From: Frigoribacterium sp. JB110
GTDB taxonomy: Bacteria > Actinomycetota > Actinomycetes > Actinomycetales > Microbacteriaceae
Reading direction: 5' to 3'
Length of the DNA stretch: 64,000 nt
Assembly: GCF_900163665.1 (NCBI RefSeq)
Contig: NZ_FUIA01000009.1
Location: 1-64,000, forward strand
Below are positions 1 through 8,406 of the stretch, piece after piece. The translations under genes were made by a program, and so were the position numbers. Under the pieces are notes generated by a model that saw only the letters and a program-made list of their open reading frames with translations, did not search any database and was not told the origin of the DNA. Within the stretch, counting starts at the first letter, position 1. Each line of letters begins with the position of its first letter.

Positions 1-117
1 TGTGGGTACTGGCTGCACCGGACGAAAGACGCAGGCGCGCGACACCGTCGGTGAGTCCAGGCGACTTCGTCGATTCGCTGGACGACACTCTCCGATTCGC
101 GGCAGTGCTGACCGCTC
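1..117. other. Noncoding edge of window
   Basis: No gene is supported here. The only structure is a weak imperfect hairpin at 55-83 (GTCCAGGCGA against TTCGCTGGAC), 34 bases past the stop of the minus-strand kinase, which could help end that transcript. It has no U tract and the pairing includes a bulge, so the call is weak. Confidence 0.3.
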
Positions 118-825
118 TCACCGCACCGCGAACACGCGGTCGGCGTGGGGGCGGGTGGCGCGGATCAGCTGCGCGTTGAGCTCGTCGCTGCCTGTGGCGC
201 GCTCCATCGCCTCCGCGCGGTCGCGGCCGAAGCGCTCGTGGCGGGCGATCAGGCGCTCGACGCGGGTGTCGTCGCCCGGGTCGAGGAACCACGCCTCGTC
301 GAGCAGGTCGCGCACGCGCTCCCAGCCGCCGTCATCGTGCAGCAGATAGTTCCCCTCCACGATCACGACGGGCACGGCGCCGTGCACCGGTACGCAGCTG
401 CCGATCGGCTCGTCGAGCTCGCGGTCGAAGTACGGCGCGTACAGCTCGCCGTCATCCGGTTCCTGCGCCCTGATGCGCTCGAGCAGTGAGACGAAGCCGT
501 CCACGTCGAAGGTGTGCGGGGCGCCCTTGCGACCGTGCAGGCCGCGCGCGTGCAGCAGGCGGTCGGCGAAGTGGTAGCCGTCCATGCCGACGAGCACCGA
601 GACGCCGTCGGCGACCAGCGCCTCGGCGACCGTGGATTTCCCCGCCCCCGGCGCCCCGGTGATCCCGATGATGCGCCGGATGCCGGTGGCCGCGAGATCG
701 CGCACGCGAGCGCGCAGGGCGTCGACCGTCACGAGCTCGGCGGCTGCGTCATCCGGAACCGCGCTGCGCGCATCCGCGGCCGTCACGCTCTGGACATCCG
801 GAGTCGTGCGTTCTGCCGCGCTCAT
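118..825 (-). CDS. P-loop sugar/nucleoside kinase family protein (FrcK-like)
   Basis: A kinase of the nucleoside/nucleotide kinase family, the fold of uridine kinase, pantothenate kinase and the FrcK protein of rhizobial fructose operons. Walker A GAPGAGKST is at residues 57-65, MDGYHF at 81-86, and VVIVEGNY at 153-160 carries the acidic residue after the strand. The 235-residue length is usual; the first 45 residues are a poorly conserved lead-in. It is the last gene of a minus-strand operon (DeoR regulator, aldolase, dehydrogenase, kinase), and its ATG overlaps the dehydrogenase stop (ATGA). A role in phosphorylating a ketose made by the dehydrogenase is inferred from context. The substrate cannot be read from the sequence. 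Confidence 0.8.
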   Translation of the reverse strand: MSAAERTTPDVQSVTAADARSAVPDDAAAELVTVDALRARVRDLAATGIRRIIGITGAPGAGKSTVAEALVADGVSVLVGMDGYHFADRLLHARGLHGRKGAPHTFDVDGFVSLLERIRAQEPDDGELYAPYFDRELDEPIGSCVPVHGAVPVVIVEGNYLLHDDGGWERVRDLLDEAWFLDPGDDTRVERLIARHERFGRDRAEAMERATGSDELNAQLIRATRPHADRVFAVR

Positions 826-1814
826 GCCGGCACCACCTGCACCTTGCGCCCGCGCCCCGCGCGGAACAGCTCGAGCGCGTCGCCGTACTCGGCCAGCGGC
901 ACCCTGTCGCTGATGAACACCTCGGGCGGGATCACCCCGGTCGCGAACAGGTCGGCTGCGCGGTCGTAGGAGTTCAGCGTCGCCATCGAACCGGTGATCG
1001 TGATCTCGTGCCGGAAGATCCGGTACGGCTCGATCGTGGCGCGCGCGTCGTACGAGGCCACCCCGAACTGCAGGAACGTGCCTCCGCGGTCCACGCGCCC
1101 CAGCCCGTCCTGGATCGCGTGCTGATTGCCCGTCGCGTCCACCACGAGCTCCCAGCCGTACGGCCTGTCGAGTTCGTCGGCGCTGGTGACCGCGGCGTCG
1201 CAGCCGAGCTGCCGCGCCACATCGAGCTTGGCCGGATTGAGGTCGACGACCTCGACGCTTGCGACACCCGCGCGCTTGGCCAGCTGCAGCATCATCAGCC
1301 CCATCGTGCCCGCACCGTAGATCAGCGCGCGGTTGCCCATCTGCGTCTTCAGCACGTCATAGCCCCGGATGGCGCACGAGAGCGGTTCGATCAGCGTCGC
1401 GTCGCGCACGTCGACGTGGTCGGGCAGCTTCACCAGGTGGCGCTGGTCGACCGCGCAGAACTCCGCCGCCCCGCCATTCCAGCTCGTGCCGTAGCCGCCG
1501 GCGATCTCGCAGAGGTTCGTCAGCCCCTTCTTGCAGTACCGGCACTCGTGGCAGATGTTCGACGGGTTCACGCCGACGCGGTCGCCCGGCTTCACATGCG
1601 TGACCTCACCGCCCACCTCGAGCACCGTGCCGGCGAACTCGTGCCCTGGCACCACAGGGAAGGTGTCGCTGAACTCGCCCTCCAGGATGTGCAGGTCGGT
1701 GCCGCAGATGCCGGATGCCGCAACCTCGATGAGCGCATCGCGCGGGCCCGGTGTCGGATCGGGGATCGTCGTGCATTCGAACGATCCCGGCTGGGTGAAG
1801 ACGACGGCCTTCAT
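822..1814 (-). CDS. Zn-dependent polyol/alcohol dehydrogenase (MDR family)
   Basis: A cytoplasmic medium-chain dehydrogenase that oxidises a sugar alcohol to a ketose with NAD(P). The catalytic zinc ligands are visible as C37 in CGTDLH and H58-E59 in GHEF. The structural zinc lobe has C88, C91, C94 and C102. A Rossmann motif GAGTMG lies near residue 168. At 330 residues it is close to sorbitol and threonine dehydrogenases, with which the zinc pattern agrees. The ATG overlaps the aldolase stop (ATGA at 1811-1814) and the TGA overlaps the kinase start, so the three genes are translationally coupled. The polyol-importing CUT1 system across the divergent promoter suggests a hexitol substrate; which one is unknown. 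Confidence 0.85.
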   Translation of the reverse strand: MKAVVFTQPGSFECTTIPDPTPGPRDALIEVAASGICGTDLHILEGEFSDTFPVVPGHEFAGTVLEVGGEVTHVKPGDRVGVNPSNICHECRYCKKGLTNLCEIAGGYGTSWNGGAAEFCAVDQRHLVKLPDHVDVRDATLIEPLSCAIRGYDVLKTQMGNRALIYGAGTMGLMMLQLAKRAGVASVEVVDLNPAKLDVARQLGCDAAVTSADELDRPYGWELVVDATGNQHAIQDGLGRVDRGGTFLQFGVASYDARATIEPYRIFRHEITITGSMATLNSYDRAADLFATGVIPPEVFISDRVPLAEYGDALELFRAGRGRKVQVVPA

Positions 1815-2629
1815 GAGATCACCTCACAGAGTCTGGTCACCTCTCGGGCGACGGCGTCGCGCCCCGGCGCGAGGTACTTTCGGGGGTCGACCAGCCGCTC
1901 GTTCGAGGCGAGGGCGTCGCGCACGGCGGCGGTCATGATCGAGTTCAGGTGCGTGGACACGTTGATCTTGCGCATGCCCGCGTCGATCGCGCGCCGGATG
2001 TCGGCATCGGCGACGCCGCTGGAGCCGTGCAGCACCAGCGGAACGGGAACGGCCTCCCGCAGCGAGGCGATCAGGTCGAGGTCGAGCGCGGCGTCGCGCG
2101 AGGTCATGGCGTGCGAGCTGCCGACGGCGACAGCCAGCGCGTCGACTCCGGTCGCCTCGACGAAGGCGACCGCCTCATCCGGATCGGTGCGCACGCCTGG
2201 CGCGTGGGCGCCGTCCTTGCCGCCGATCTCGCCGAGCTCCGCCTCGACCCACGCGCCGTGCTCGTGCGCCTCGGCGACCATCTGCGCGGTGCGCGAGACG
2301 TTCTCGTCGTACGGCGAGGTCGCCGCGTCGAACATCACCGACGTGAACCCGAGCCGGAGCGCCTCGCGCACGAGCGCCTCGCTCTCGGCGTGGTCGAGGT
2401 GCAGTGCGACGTCGATGTTCGCGGTCTCGGCGATGCGGCGGCTGGCGAGCGCGATGGGCGCAAGCGCCCCGTGGTACTTCGCGGCGTTCTCCGAGATCTG
2501 CAGCACAACGGGCGAGGCGGCGCTCTCCGCGCCGGCGACGATGGCTTCCGCGTGCTCGAGCTGGATCACGTTGAACGCGGCGGCGACGCGGCGCTCCGCG
2601 AGGATGCGGTCGGTGGTGACGAGGGGCAT
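1811..2629 (-). CDS. Class II fructose/tagatose-bisphosphate aldolase family protein
   Basis: A zinc-dependent aldolase of the FbaA/GatY/KbaY family, splitting a ketose bisphosphate or ketose phosphate into two three-carbon units. HLDH at residues 77-80 supplies the catalytic Asp and a zinc-binding His. ELGEIGGKDG, GSSHAM, HGSSGV and KINVST follow in the family order. The length of 272 residues is on the short side, as in GatY/KbaY. It is a clear paralogue of the aldolase at 27463-28314, sharing nearly all these motifs. It sits second in the minus-strand operon, 28 bases after the DeoR gene stop, and overlaps the dehydrogenase gene. Tagatose against fructose specificity cannot be settled by eye. 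Confidence 0.85.
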   Translation of the reverse strand: MPLVTTDRILAERRVAAAFNVIQLEHAEAIVAGAESAASPVVLQISENAAKYHGALAPIALASRRIAETANIDVALHLDHAESEALVREALRLGFTSVMFDAATSPYDENVSRTAQMVAEAHEHGAWVEAELGEIGGKDGAHAPGVRTDPDEAVAFVEATGVDALAVAVGSSHAMTSRDAALDLDLIASLREAVPVPLVLHGSSGVADADIRRAIDAGMRKINVSTHLNSIMTAAVRDALASNERLVDPRKYLAPGRDAVAREVTRLCEVIS

Positions 2630-2657
2630 GTATCTCCGTTGAGGCAGTCGTGCGGAA

Positions 2658-3416
2658 TCAGGCGAGGATCAGCTCGGGGCCGGCGGCCCTGATCTCGTCG
2701 GCGATGTCGGGGGGAGCGGCGGAATCGGTGACGACGACGTCGAACTCGTCGAGGTCGGCGTAGCGGCAGAACGACTCGCGGCCCAGCTTGGACGACGTCA
2801 CCGCGAGCACTCTGAAGCGCGCGGCCTTCACCAGCGCCGACTTCAGCGCGGCTTCCTCGGGGATCGTCGTCGTCGCGCCGTGCGACGTCACCCCGTTGGC
2901 GCCGACGATGGCCACGTCGCCGCGCAGCTTGGCGAGCCGCTGCCATCCCCACAGGTCGACGGCGCCGTGCGTGACATGGCGGACGCGACCGGGCAGTGCG
3001 AACACCGACAGCCGGGGCCGCTCGGCCAGCAGCGAGATCGCGGGGATGTTGTTGGTCACCACGGTGAGCTCCCTGTCGGGGAAGACCTCGGCGAGCACGT
3101 GCGTCGTGGAGCCGGAGTCCATCATCACGACGCCGTCGTCCGGCAGCAGCTCGACGATGCGCGCAGCGATCGACAGCTTCGCGTCGCGTTCGCGCTCGTT
3201 GCGGCTGCCGATCGCGGCTTCGAAGGGCTCGGGATCGCGCAGGATCGCGCCGCCGCGGTGCCGGTGCAGAATGCCCTGGCGCTCGAGCACGGACAGATCG
3301 CGACGGATGGTCTCGGCCGTGACTTCGAGGTGGTCGGTCAGGGCGGAGATCATCACGCTGCCGTCGCCTGTGCGCGCGAGACGAACGATCTCGCTCTGGC
3401 GCTCGGCGGGGTACAT
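2658..3416 (-). CDS. DeoR-family transcriptional regulator, cassette A
   Basis: A 252-residue sugar-phosphate-responsive repressor. The N-terminal helix-turn-helix (residues about 6-57) includes TAETIRRDLSVLE and ends in HRHRGGA, typical of DeoR. The C-terminal effector domain has MDSGSTTHVLAE, VVTNNIPA and VGANGV. The frame stays open 93 bases further upstream, but I chose the ATG at 3416 because AAGGAG lies just before it and because homologues start at the MYPAERQ-type residue. It heads the aldolase-dehydrogenase-kinase operon and diverges from the CUT1 importer, so it most likely controls both. Repeats of CACATCYGG in the intergenic region are the candidate binding sites. Confidence 0.88.
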   Translation of the reverse strand: MYPAERQSEIVRLARTGDGSVMISALTDHLEVTAETIRRDLSVLERQGILHRHRGGAILRDPEPFEAAIGSRNERERDAKLSIAARIVELLPDDGVVMMDSGSTTHVLAEVFPDRELTVVTNNIPAISLLAERPRLSVFALPGRVRHVTHGAVDLWGWQRLAKLRGDVAIVGANGVTSHGATTTIPEEAALKSALVKAARFRVLAVTSSKLGRESFCRYADLDEFDVVVTDSAAPPDIADEIRAAGPELILA

Positions 3417-3504
3417 GTCGCTCCTTCGCGATGCGGGCCGGGCTCCCGATGTCGGGCGCCCTCTTGAATTGTGGCCCGCCGCGGCCGCAATCGCAACACA
3501 AACA

Positions 3505-3610
3505 CACATCCGGATGTGGCGATTCCGTCACAAACTCACATCTGGTCTTGTGGTTTTCCTCGCGATCGGGCATTGTTTAGTTCGCTCAACGGTCGGAACC
3601 ACACATCCGG
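3505..3610. promoter_or_regulatory. Candidate DeoR operator array between divergent operons
   Basis: Three copies of CACATCYGG begin at 3505, 3537 and 3602, that is 32 and 65 bases apart, close to whole turns of the helix. The first is part of a perfect 14-base palindrome CACATCCGGATGTG (3505-3518). The array lies between the DeoR gene and the CUT1 importer. The arrangement is seen in the sequence; binding by the DeoR protein is inferred. Confidence 0.45.
3548..3576 (+). promoter_or_regulatory. Candidate sigma70-type promoter for the CUT1 importer operon
   Basis: TTGTGG (3548-3553) and CATTGT (3571-3576) are spaced by 17 bases, with the second CACATCYGG repeat ending just upstream of the -35 box. 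The predicted start would be about 65 bases before the importer ATG. Both boxes are only partial matches to consensus. Confidence 0.35.
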
Positions 3611-3647
3611 CCATGCCATCCGGTCAATGAAGACGAAAGGGCACACC

Positions 3648-5006
3648 ATGACACAGCACTCCAATCGCCGACGCATCGTCGTCGGGGTCGGCGTCCTCGC
3701 AAGCGGCGCGCTGCTGGCCAGCTGCGCCGGCGCGGGCGGCGGCGGAGGAGGCGGTGGCGAGGACGGCGTCACGACGCTGACCCTCGCGACCGTGAACAAC
3801 CCGCAGATGGTCGACATGCAGGAACTCGCCGACGCCTTCCATGAAGAGCACGAGGACATCAGAGTCGAGTTCGTGCAGATGGAGGAGAACGATCTGCGCG
3901 ACAAGGTCACCACCGACATCTCGACGGGCGGCGGCCAGTACGACATCATGACGATCGGGTCGTACGAGGTGCCCATCTGGGCCGAGAACGGCTGGCTCGC
4001 CGATCTCACCGAGTACTCCTCGGCCGAGGAGTACGACGTCGACGACCTGATGCCGCCCGTGCGCGACGCGCTCACGGTCGACGACAGCCTCTACGCCGTG
4101 CCGTTCTACGCCGAGTCGTCGTTCCTGATGTACAACGAGGAGATCCTCGACGAAGCGGGCCTCGAGGTGCCTGAGCACCCCACGTGGCAGGAGATCGCCG
4201 AGATGGCGCGCGAAGTCGACGACGACGACACCACGGGCATCTGCCTGCGCGGCAAGCCGGGGTGGGGCGAGCTGTTCGCTCCGCTGACCACGGTCGTGCA
4301 GACCTTCGGCGGAAACTGGTACGACGAGGACTGGAACGCACAGGTCGACGGTGAGGGCTTCACCGAGGCCGTGCAGTTCTACACCGACCTGGTCGCGGAC
4401 GCCGGCGAGTCCGACCCCGTCTCCTACGGCTTCACCGAGTGCCTGAACCTGTTCACGCAGGGCGACGCGGCGTTCTGGTACGACGCGACGAGCGCGGCAG
4501 GCTCCGTCGAATCCGCCGACCTGAGCGATGTCGCCGGCAAGATCGGCTATGCGCACGCACCGACGGTCGAGACGGAGGAGTCCGGCTGGCTGTGGGCGTG
4601 GAACCTCGCGATCCCGGAGTCCTCGGAGAAGAAGGACGCGGCGTGGGAGTTCATGCAGTGGGCCACCAGCAAGGAGTACGTCGAGCTGGTCGGCAACGAG
4701 CTCGGCTGGAGCCGCGTGCCCCCGGGATCGCGCCAGTCGACGTACGAGCTCGCTGAGTACCAGGAAGAAGCGGGAGCCTTCGCCGACCTCACGTACGACA
4801 TCATGACGTCGGTCGACCCGACGCAGCCCGGTGTCGATCCGCAGCCGTGGACCGGCATCCAGTACGTGACGATTCCGGAGTTCCAGGACGTCGGCAACCA
4901 GGTCTCGCAGGAGATCGCCGAGGTCTTCGCCGGGCGGGCCAGCGTCGAGGACGCGCTCGCCGCGGGGCAGAGGATCGCCCAGGACGCGGGAGACGCGCAG
5001 AAGTGA
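3648..5006 (+). CDS. CUT1 sugar ABC transporter substrate-binding lipoprotein (sorbitol/mannitol type)
   Basis: The extracellular family 1 solute-binding protein of a carbohydrate importer. A twin-Arg-rich N-region, a hydrophobic core and the lipobox LLASC with Cys26 show a lipoprotein signal, followed by a Gly-rich linker. Residues 36 to the end form the two-lobe binding domain, with the PFYAESSFLMYN and YDATSAAG segments usual in polyol-binding relatives. An ATG 21 bases upstream is in frame, but I chose 3648 because AAAGG precedes it. The two permease genes follow, and a strong hairpin at 5015-5044 separates them from this gene. The permeases resemble SmoF/SmoG-type polyol permeases, so a hexitol ligand is inferred. 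Confidence 0.88.
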   Translation: MTQHSNRRRIVVGVGVLASGALLASCAGAGGGGGGGGEDGVTTLTLATVNNPQMVDMQELADAFHEEHEDIRVEFVQMEENDLRDKVTTDISTGGGQYDIMTIGSYEVPIWAENGWLADLTEYSSAEEYDVDDLMPPVRDALTVDDSLYAVPFYAESSFLMYNEEILDEAGLEVPEHPTWQEIAEMAREVDDDDTTGICLRGKPGWGELFAPLTTVVQTFGGNWYDEDWNAQVDGEGFTEAVQFYTDLVADAGESDPVSYGFTECLNLFTQGDAAFWYDATSAAGSVESADLSDVAGKIGYAHAPTVETEESGWLWAWNLAIPESSEKKDAAWEFMQWATSKEYVELVGNELGWSRVPPGSRQSTYELAEYQEEAGAFADLTYDIMTSVDPTQPGVDPQPWTGIQYVTIPEFQDVGNQVSQEIAEVFAGRASVEDALAAGQRIAQDAGDAQK

Positions 5007-5014
5007 CGCTCTCC

Positions 5015-5044
5015 GCGGGTCGGGCCGCAGGCGGCCCGACCCGC
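5015..5044. terminator. Attenuating hairpin between binding protein and permease genes
   Basis: A perfect 14-base-pair GC stem (GCGGGTCGGGCCGC and its complement) with a two-base centre lies 9 bases after the binding-protein stop. It is not followed by a U run. Such hairpins often let the binding protein be made in excess over the permeases by stabilising or partly ending the transcript. Confidence 0.65.
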
Positions 5045-5099
5045 ACCCCGCCGTCCCCGCGACGGACACGACCCACCACCCCCTCCCGAGGAGTCCGCA

Positions 5100-6071
5100 A
5101 TGGCAATCGCCGATTCGACTCGCCTCGTGGTGACCGCCCCCGAAGCGAAAGCGCGCAGCAAGCGCAAGGCACCCCAGGTGCCGATGACGCCGCGCGAGCG
5201 GAAGAACCTCCGCATCGCCCGCGCCCTGCTGTGGCCAGCACTCGCCGTCGCGATCGTCATCACGCAGGTGCCGTTCCTCATCACGATCTACTACTCGTTC
5301 CAGACCTGGAACCTGCAGCGCCCGGGTGACCGCGGCTTCGCGGGCTTCGACAACTACGCCAGGGTGCTCTCGAACGGCGAGTTCTTCAGCTCGCTGTGGG
5401 CGACCGTTCTCATCGTCGGCGTCAGCGCGATCGTGTCGCTCGTCGTCGGCATGCTGCTCGCGATGCTGCTCGACCGGAAGTTCTTCGGCCAGGGCCTTGC
5501 GCGCACCCTGCTCATCACACCGTTCCTGATGATGCCGGCCGCGTCGGCGCTGATCTGGAAGTGGTCGATGCTCGACAACGACGCCGGGTTCGTGAACTGG
5601 GCGCTCGGATTCATCGGCATCGATCCGGTTGCATGGAACACCAGCTTCCCCGTCGCCACCGTGATCATCGCTCTCGCGTGGCAGTACACGCCGTTCATGA
5701 TGCTGATCCTGCTGGCCGGGCTGCAGAGCCAGCCGCAGGATGTGATCGAGGCCGCATCGGTCGACGGTGCGGGGCCCCTGCGCACGTTCGTCTCGATGAC
5801 GCTGCCGCACCTGCGCCAGTACGTCGAGCTCGCCGTGCTGCTCGGCGTGATCCTGATGCTGCAGGTGTTCGACCCGATCGCGATCATGACGAAGGGCACC
5901 GGCGGCACCAAGACCATGGCCTACCTGCTGTACGAACGCGCGTTCATCGGGCTCGACATCGGCGAGGCCGCCGCATACGGCGTGCTGACGGTGATCGTCA
6001 CGATCATCGTGGCCACGATCGCGCTGCGCACGCTGTTCAAGATGTTCAAGGTGGAAGGAGACCTGAGATGA
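5100..6071 (+). CDS. CUT1 sugar ABC transporter permease 1
   Basis: An inner-membrane permease (323 residues) of the MalF-like binding-protein-dependent family. About six hydrophobic segments are visible, the first at residues 40-62 after a basic cytoplasmic N-terminus. The cytoplasmic EAA loop reads EAASVDGAGPLRTF followed by LPHL, the site that contacts the ATPase. GGTKTMAYLLYERAF near the C-terminus is typical of mannitol/sorbitol-type permeases. The stop overlaps the next ATG (ATGA at 6068-6071). No ATPase gene is in this cassette, so the complex probably uses a shared MsiK-type ATPase encoded elsewhere. Confidence 0.88.
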   Translation: MAIADSTRLVVTAPEAKARSKRKAPQVPMTPRERKNLRIARALLWPALAVAIVITQVPFLITIYYSFQTWNLQRPGDRGFAGFDNYARVLSNGEFFSSLWATVLIVGVSAIVSLVVGMLLAMLLDRKFFGQGLARTLLITPFLMMPAASALIWKWSMLDNDAGFVNWALGFIGIDPVAWNTSFPVATVIIALAWQYTPFMMLILLAGLQSQPQDVIEAASVDGAGPLRTFVSMTLPHLRQYVELAVLLGVILMLQVFDPIAIMTKGTGGTKTMAYLLYERAFIGLDIGEAAAYGVLTVIVTIIVATIALRTLFKMFKVEGDLR

Positions 6072-6916
6072 GCACTGCAGTCGTCCCCCGTGGGGGTCGC
6101 GCGCGCAAGCGCGTCGTCGGCGGTGTGCTCACCGTCGTCACCTGGGTCGTCACGCTCGCGTTCTTCTTCCCGGTCGCGTGGATGGTGTTCACGGCGTTCA
6201 AGCCGGAGCGCGCCGCGTCGACGAATCCGCCGACGTTCCTCACCGAGCTCACGTTCGACAACTTCGCGCGGGTGTTCGACTCAGGGTTCTCCGCGTACCT
6301 GATCAACTCGTTCTCGGCATCCGTGATGTCGACGATCATCGTGATGCTGCTCGCGTTCCCCGCCGCCTACGGGCTGTCGGTGCGGCCGATCGTGAGATCC
6401 ACCGACGCGCTGTTCTTCTTCATCTCGACGAAGTTCCTGCCGCTGGCGGCGGCGATCATCCCGATCTATCTGCTCCTGCAGAACTTCGGAATGCTCGACA
6501 ACGTCAGCGCCCTGACGATTCTGTACCTCGGCATGAACCTGCCGCTCGCGGTCTGGATGATGCGCTCGTTCCTGATGGAGGTGCCGCGCGAGATCATCGA
6601 GGCAGCCCAGGTCGACGGTGCCAAGTTCAGCACCGAGATGCTGCGGATCGTGCTGCCGCTGGTGGCGCCCGGCATCGCGGCGGCCGCACTGATCTGCTTC
6701 ATCTTCGCGTGGAACGAGTACTTCCTGGCGAACCTGCTCACCTCCACGGTCGCCCGCACGGCACCGCCGGCGCTCGGCAGCTTCGTCTCGGGTCGCGGGC
6801 AGTTCCTCGCGGTGCTGAGCGCCGCGGCGACGGTCGCCGTGCTGCCGGTGATCATCGCGGGGTGGGTGGCGCAGAAGCGCCTCGTGCGCGGTCTCGCGAT
6901 GGGTGCCATCAAGTAA
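6068..6916 (+). CDS. CUT1 sugar ABC transporter permease 2
   Basis: The partner permease (282 residues) of the MalG type. It has a hydrophobic first segment at about residues 18-40, further segments through the protein, and the EAA loop EAAQVDGAKFSTEM followed by LPL. The C-terminus ends GLAMGAIK, the usual end of MalG-type permeases. I chose the ATG at 6068 because AAGGAG lies upstream and because it overlaps the previous stop, although the frame remains open further upstream. It forms the membrane channel with the preceding permease. Confidence 0.88.
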   Translation: MSTAVVPRGGRARKRVVGGVLTVVTWVVTLAFFFPVAWMVFTAFKPERAASTNPPTFLTELTFDNFARVFDSGFSAYLINSFSASVMSTIIVMLLAFPAAYGLSVRPIVRSTDALFFFISTKFLPLAAAIIPIYLLLQNFGMLDNVSALTILYLGMNLPLAVWMMRSFLMEVPREIIEAAQVDGAKFSTEMLRIVLPLVAPGIAAAALICFIFAWNEYFLANLLTSTVARTAPPALGSFVSGRGQFLAVLSAAATVAVLPVIIAGWVAQKRLVRGLAMGAIK

Positions 6917-6921
6917 TCGAT

Positions 6922-8406
6922 ATGACTGGTCCTCTCTTCCTCGGCATCGACGCCGGACAGACGACGGTGAAGGCGGTCGTGCACGACGACCGCCTTCGCC
7001 CCGTCGCGACCGGGCGCCGATCGAGCCCTGTGCACCACCCGCGACCGCGGTTCGCCGAGCGCACGCAGGACGAGCTCTGGGCAAGCGCCGCAGGAGCGAT
7101 CGCCGACGCCGTCGCCCAGGTGGATGCGAGCCGGATCACCGCGATCGGCATCAGTGGTCACGGCGACGGTCTGCACCTCGTCGACGATGACGGCGAGCCC
7201 GCCTCCCCTGCCATCACGGCCATGGACGGCCGCGCGTTCCGCGAGTGGCAGCGGATCACCGGCGATGCCGACAGAGCGAAGACGATCCTCGAGGTGTCGG
7301 GGCAGCAGGCGCCGCTCGGCGGCGCAGGGCCGCTGCTCGCATGGATGCGCGAGCACGATCCGGATGCCACGGAGCGCGCCGCGCATCTGATCTGGTGCAA
7401 GGACGTGCTGCGACTGCGCCTGGTCGGCGGCGATCCGGAGACCGACCTCTCCGACGCGACCGCGTCGTTTCTCGACATGCGTCGCGGCCAGTGGAGCCGC
7501 GAGGTGCTCGAGGCCTACGACCTCGGGTGGGCAGAGCGACTGCTCCCGCCGCTGCGGCGCTCGGCCGACATCGCGGGAGCCGTCACAGCGGATGCCGCCG
7601 CAGCGACCGGACTGGCCGAGGGGACCCCCGTCGTCGTCGGGCTGCACGACGTGCAGGCGTCGGCGATCGGATCGGCGGCTCTGGTGCCCGGTCGTCTCTC
7701 GCTCATCGCCGGGTCGTTCAGCACCAACGGTGTGACCACAACGGGCGATGAGGTCGATCCCCGCTGGCAGTGCCGCGTGTCCATCCGGCCCGATCTGCGG
7801 GTGGCGATGTCGACATCACCGACAGCGTCGCCCGCGCTCGAATGGGCGGTGCGGGTGCTCGGAGGCGGGGCGCACGACGCCCGTGATGCGCTGTTCGACG
7901 AGGCGGCGGCGCTCGAGCCCGACGCCGACACACCCGCGATGCTCCCGTATCTGCTCGGCTCGCCGCTGGGTGATGCGCCGACGGCCGCGTTCGCCGGAAT
8001 CCGCGCGGGGCACGGCCGCGGGCACGTGTTCCGCGGCGTGCTCGAGGGCATCGTCTGCATGCACGTGTGGCACACCCGCGCGCTGGCGACGAGCTACGAC
8101 TGGAACGGCCCCATCCGACTCGGCGGCGGCATCTCGCGGTCTCCGCTGTACGTGCAGATGGTGGCGGATGCCATGGGGCAGCCGGTCAGCGTCGTGCGCG
8201 GAGACGAAGTGGGCGCGTTCGGAGCAGCTGCCGTCGCGGCGCTCGGCGCCGGGCACTTCGCCTCGATCGACGAAGCGCAGGAGCTCGTCGAGCTCGCAGA
8301 TCCCGTCGCTCCCCGCGTCGAACTCGCCGGGCACTGGCAGCGCATCATCGCGCGCTTCGACGCCTTGAACGATAGCCTCGCTCCGTGGTGGATCGAGAAC
8401 GCCTGA
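6922..8406 (+). CDS. FGGY-family carbohydrate kinase (pentulose/hexulose kinase type)
   Basis: A 494-residue cytoplasmic kinase of the xylulokinase/glycerol kinase superfamily. The N-terminal ATPase motif GIDAGQTTVKAVV is at about residues 8-20, GISGHGDGLHL near 74-84 precedes the substrate site, and RLGGGISRSPLYVQM near 400 is the adenine-binding FGGY C-terminal signature. The ATG lies 5 bases after the permease stop, so it is in the importer operon. Its TGA overlaps the start of the next gene (TGATG). It presumably phosphorylates the ketose made from the imported polyol. It is not close enough to xylulokinase to name the sugar. Confidence 0.85.
   Translation: MTGPLFLGIDAGQTTVKAVVHDDRLRPVATGRRSSPVHHPRPRFAERTQDELWASAAGAIADAVAQVDASRITAIGISGHGDGLHLVDDDGEPASPAITAMDGRAFREWQRITGDADRAKTILEVSGQQAPLGGAGPLLAWMREHDPDATERAAHLIWCKDVLRLRLVGGDPETDLSDATASFLDMRRGQWSREVLEAYDLGWAERLLPPLRRSADIAGAVTADAAAATGLAEGTPVVVGLHDVQASAIGSAALVPGRLSLIAGSFSTNGVTTTGDEVDPRWQCRVSIRPDLRVAMSTSPTASPALEWAVRVLGGGAHDARDALFDEAAALEPDADTPAMLPYLLGSPLGDAPTAAFAGIRAGHGRGHVFRGVLEGIVCMHVWHTRALATSYDWNGPIRLGGGISRSPLYVQMVADAMGQPVSVVRGDEVGAFGAAAVAALGAGHFASIDEAQELVELADPVAPRVELAGHWQRIIARFDALNDSLAPWWIENA

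Noticed and set aside
3624..5810. A 728-codon open frame on the minus strand opposite the CUT1 importer
   Set aside because: It is a by-product of high GC content. Its translation is rich in Arg, His and Asp without domains, and the plus strand has well-supported transporter genes here.
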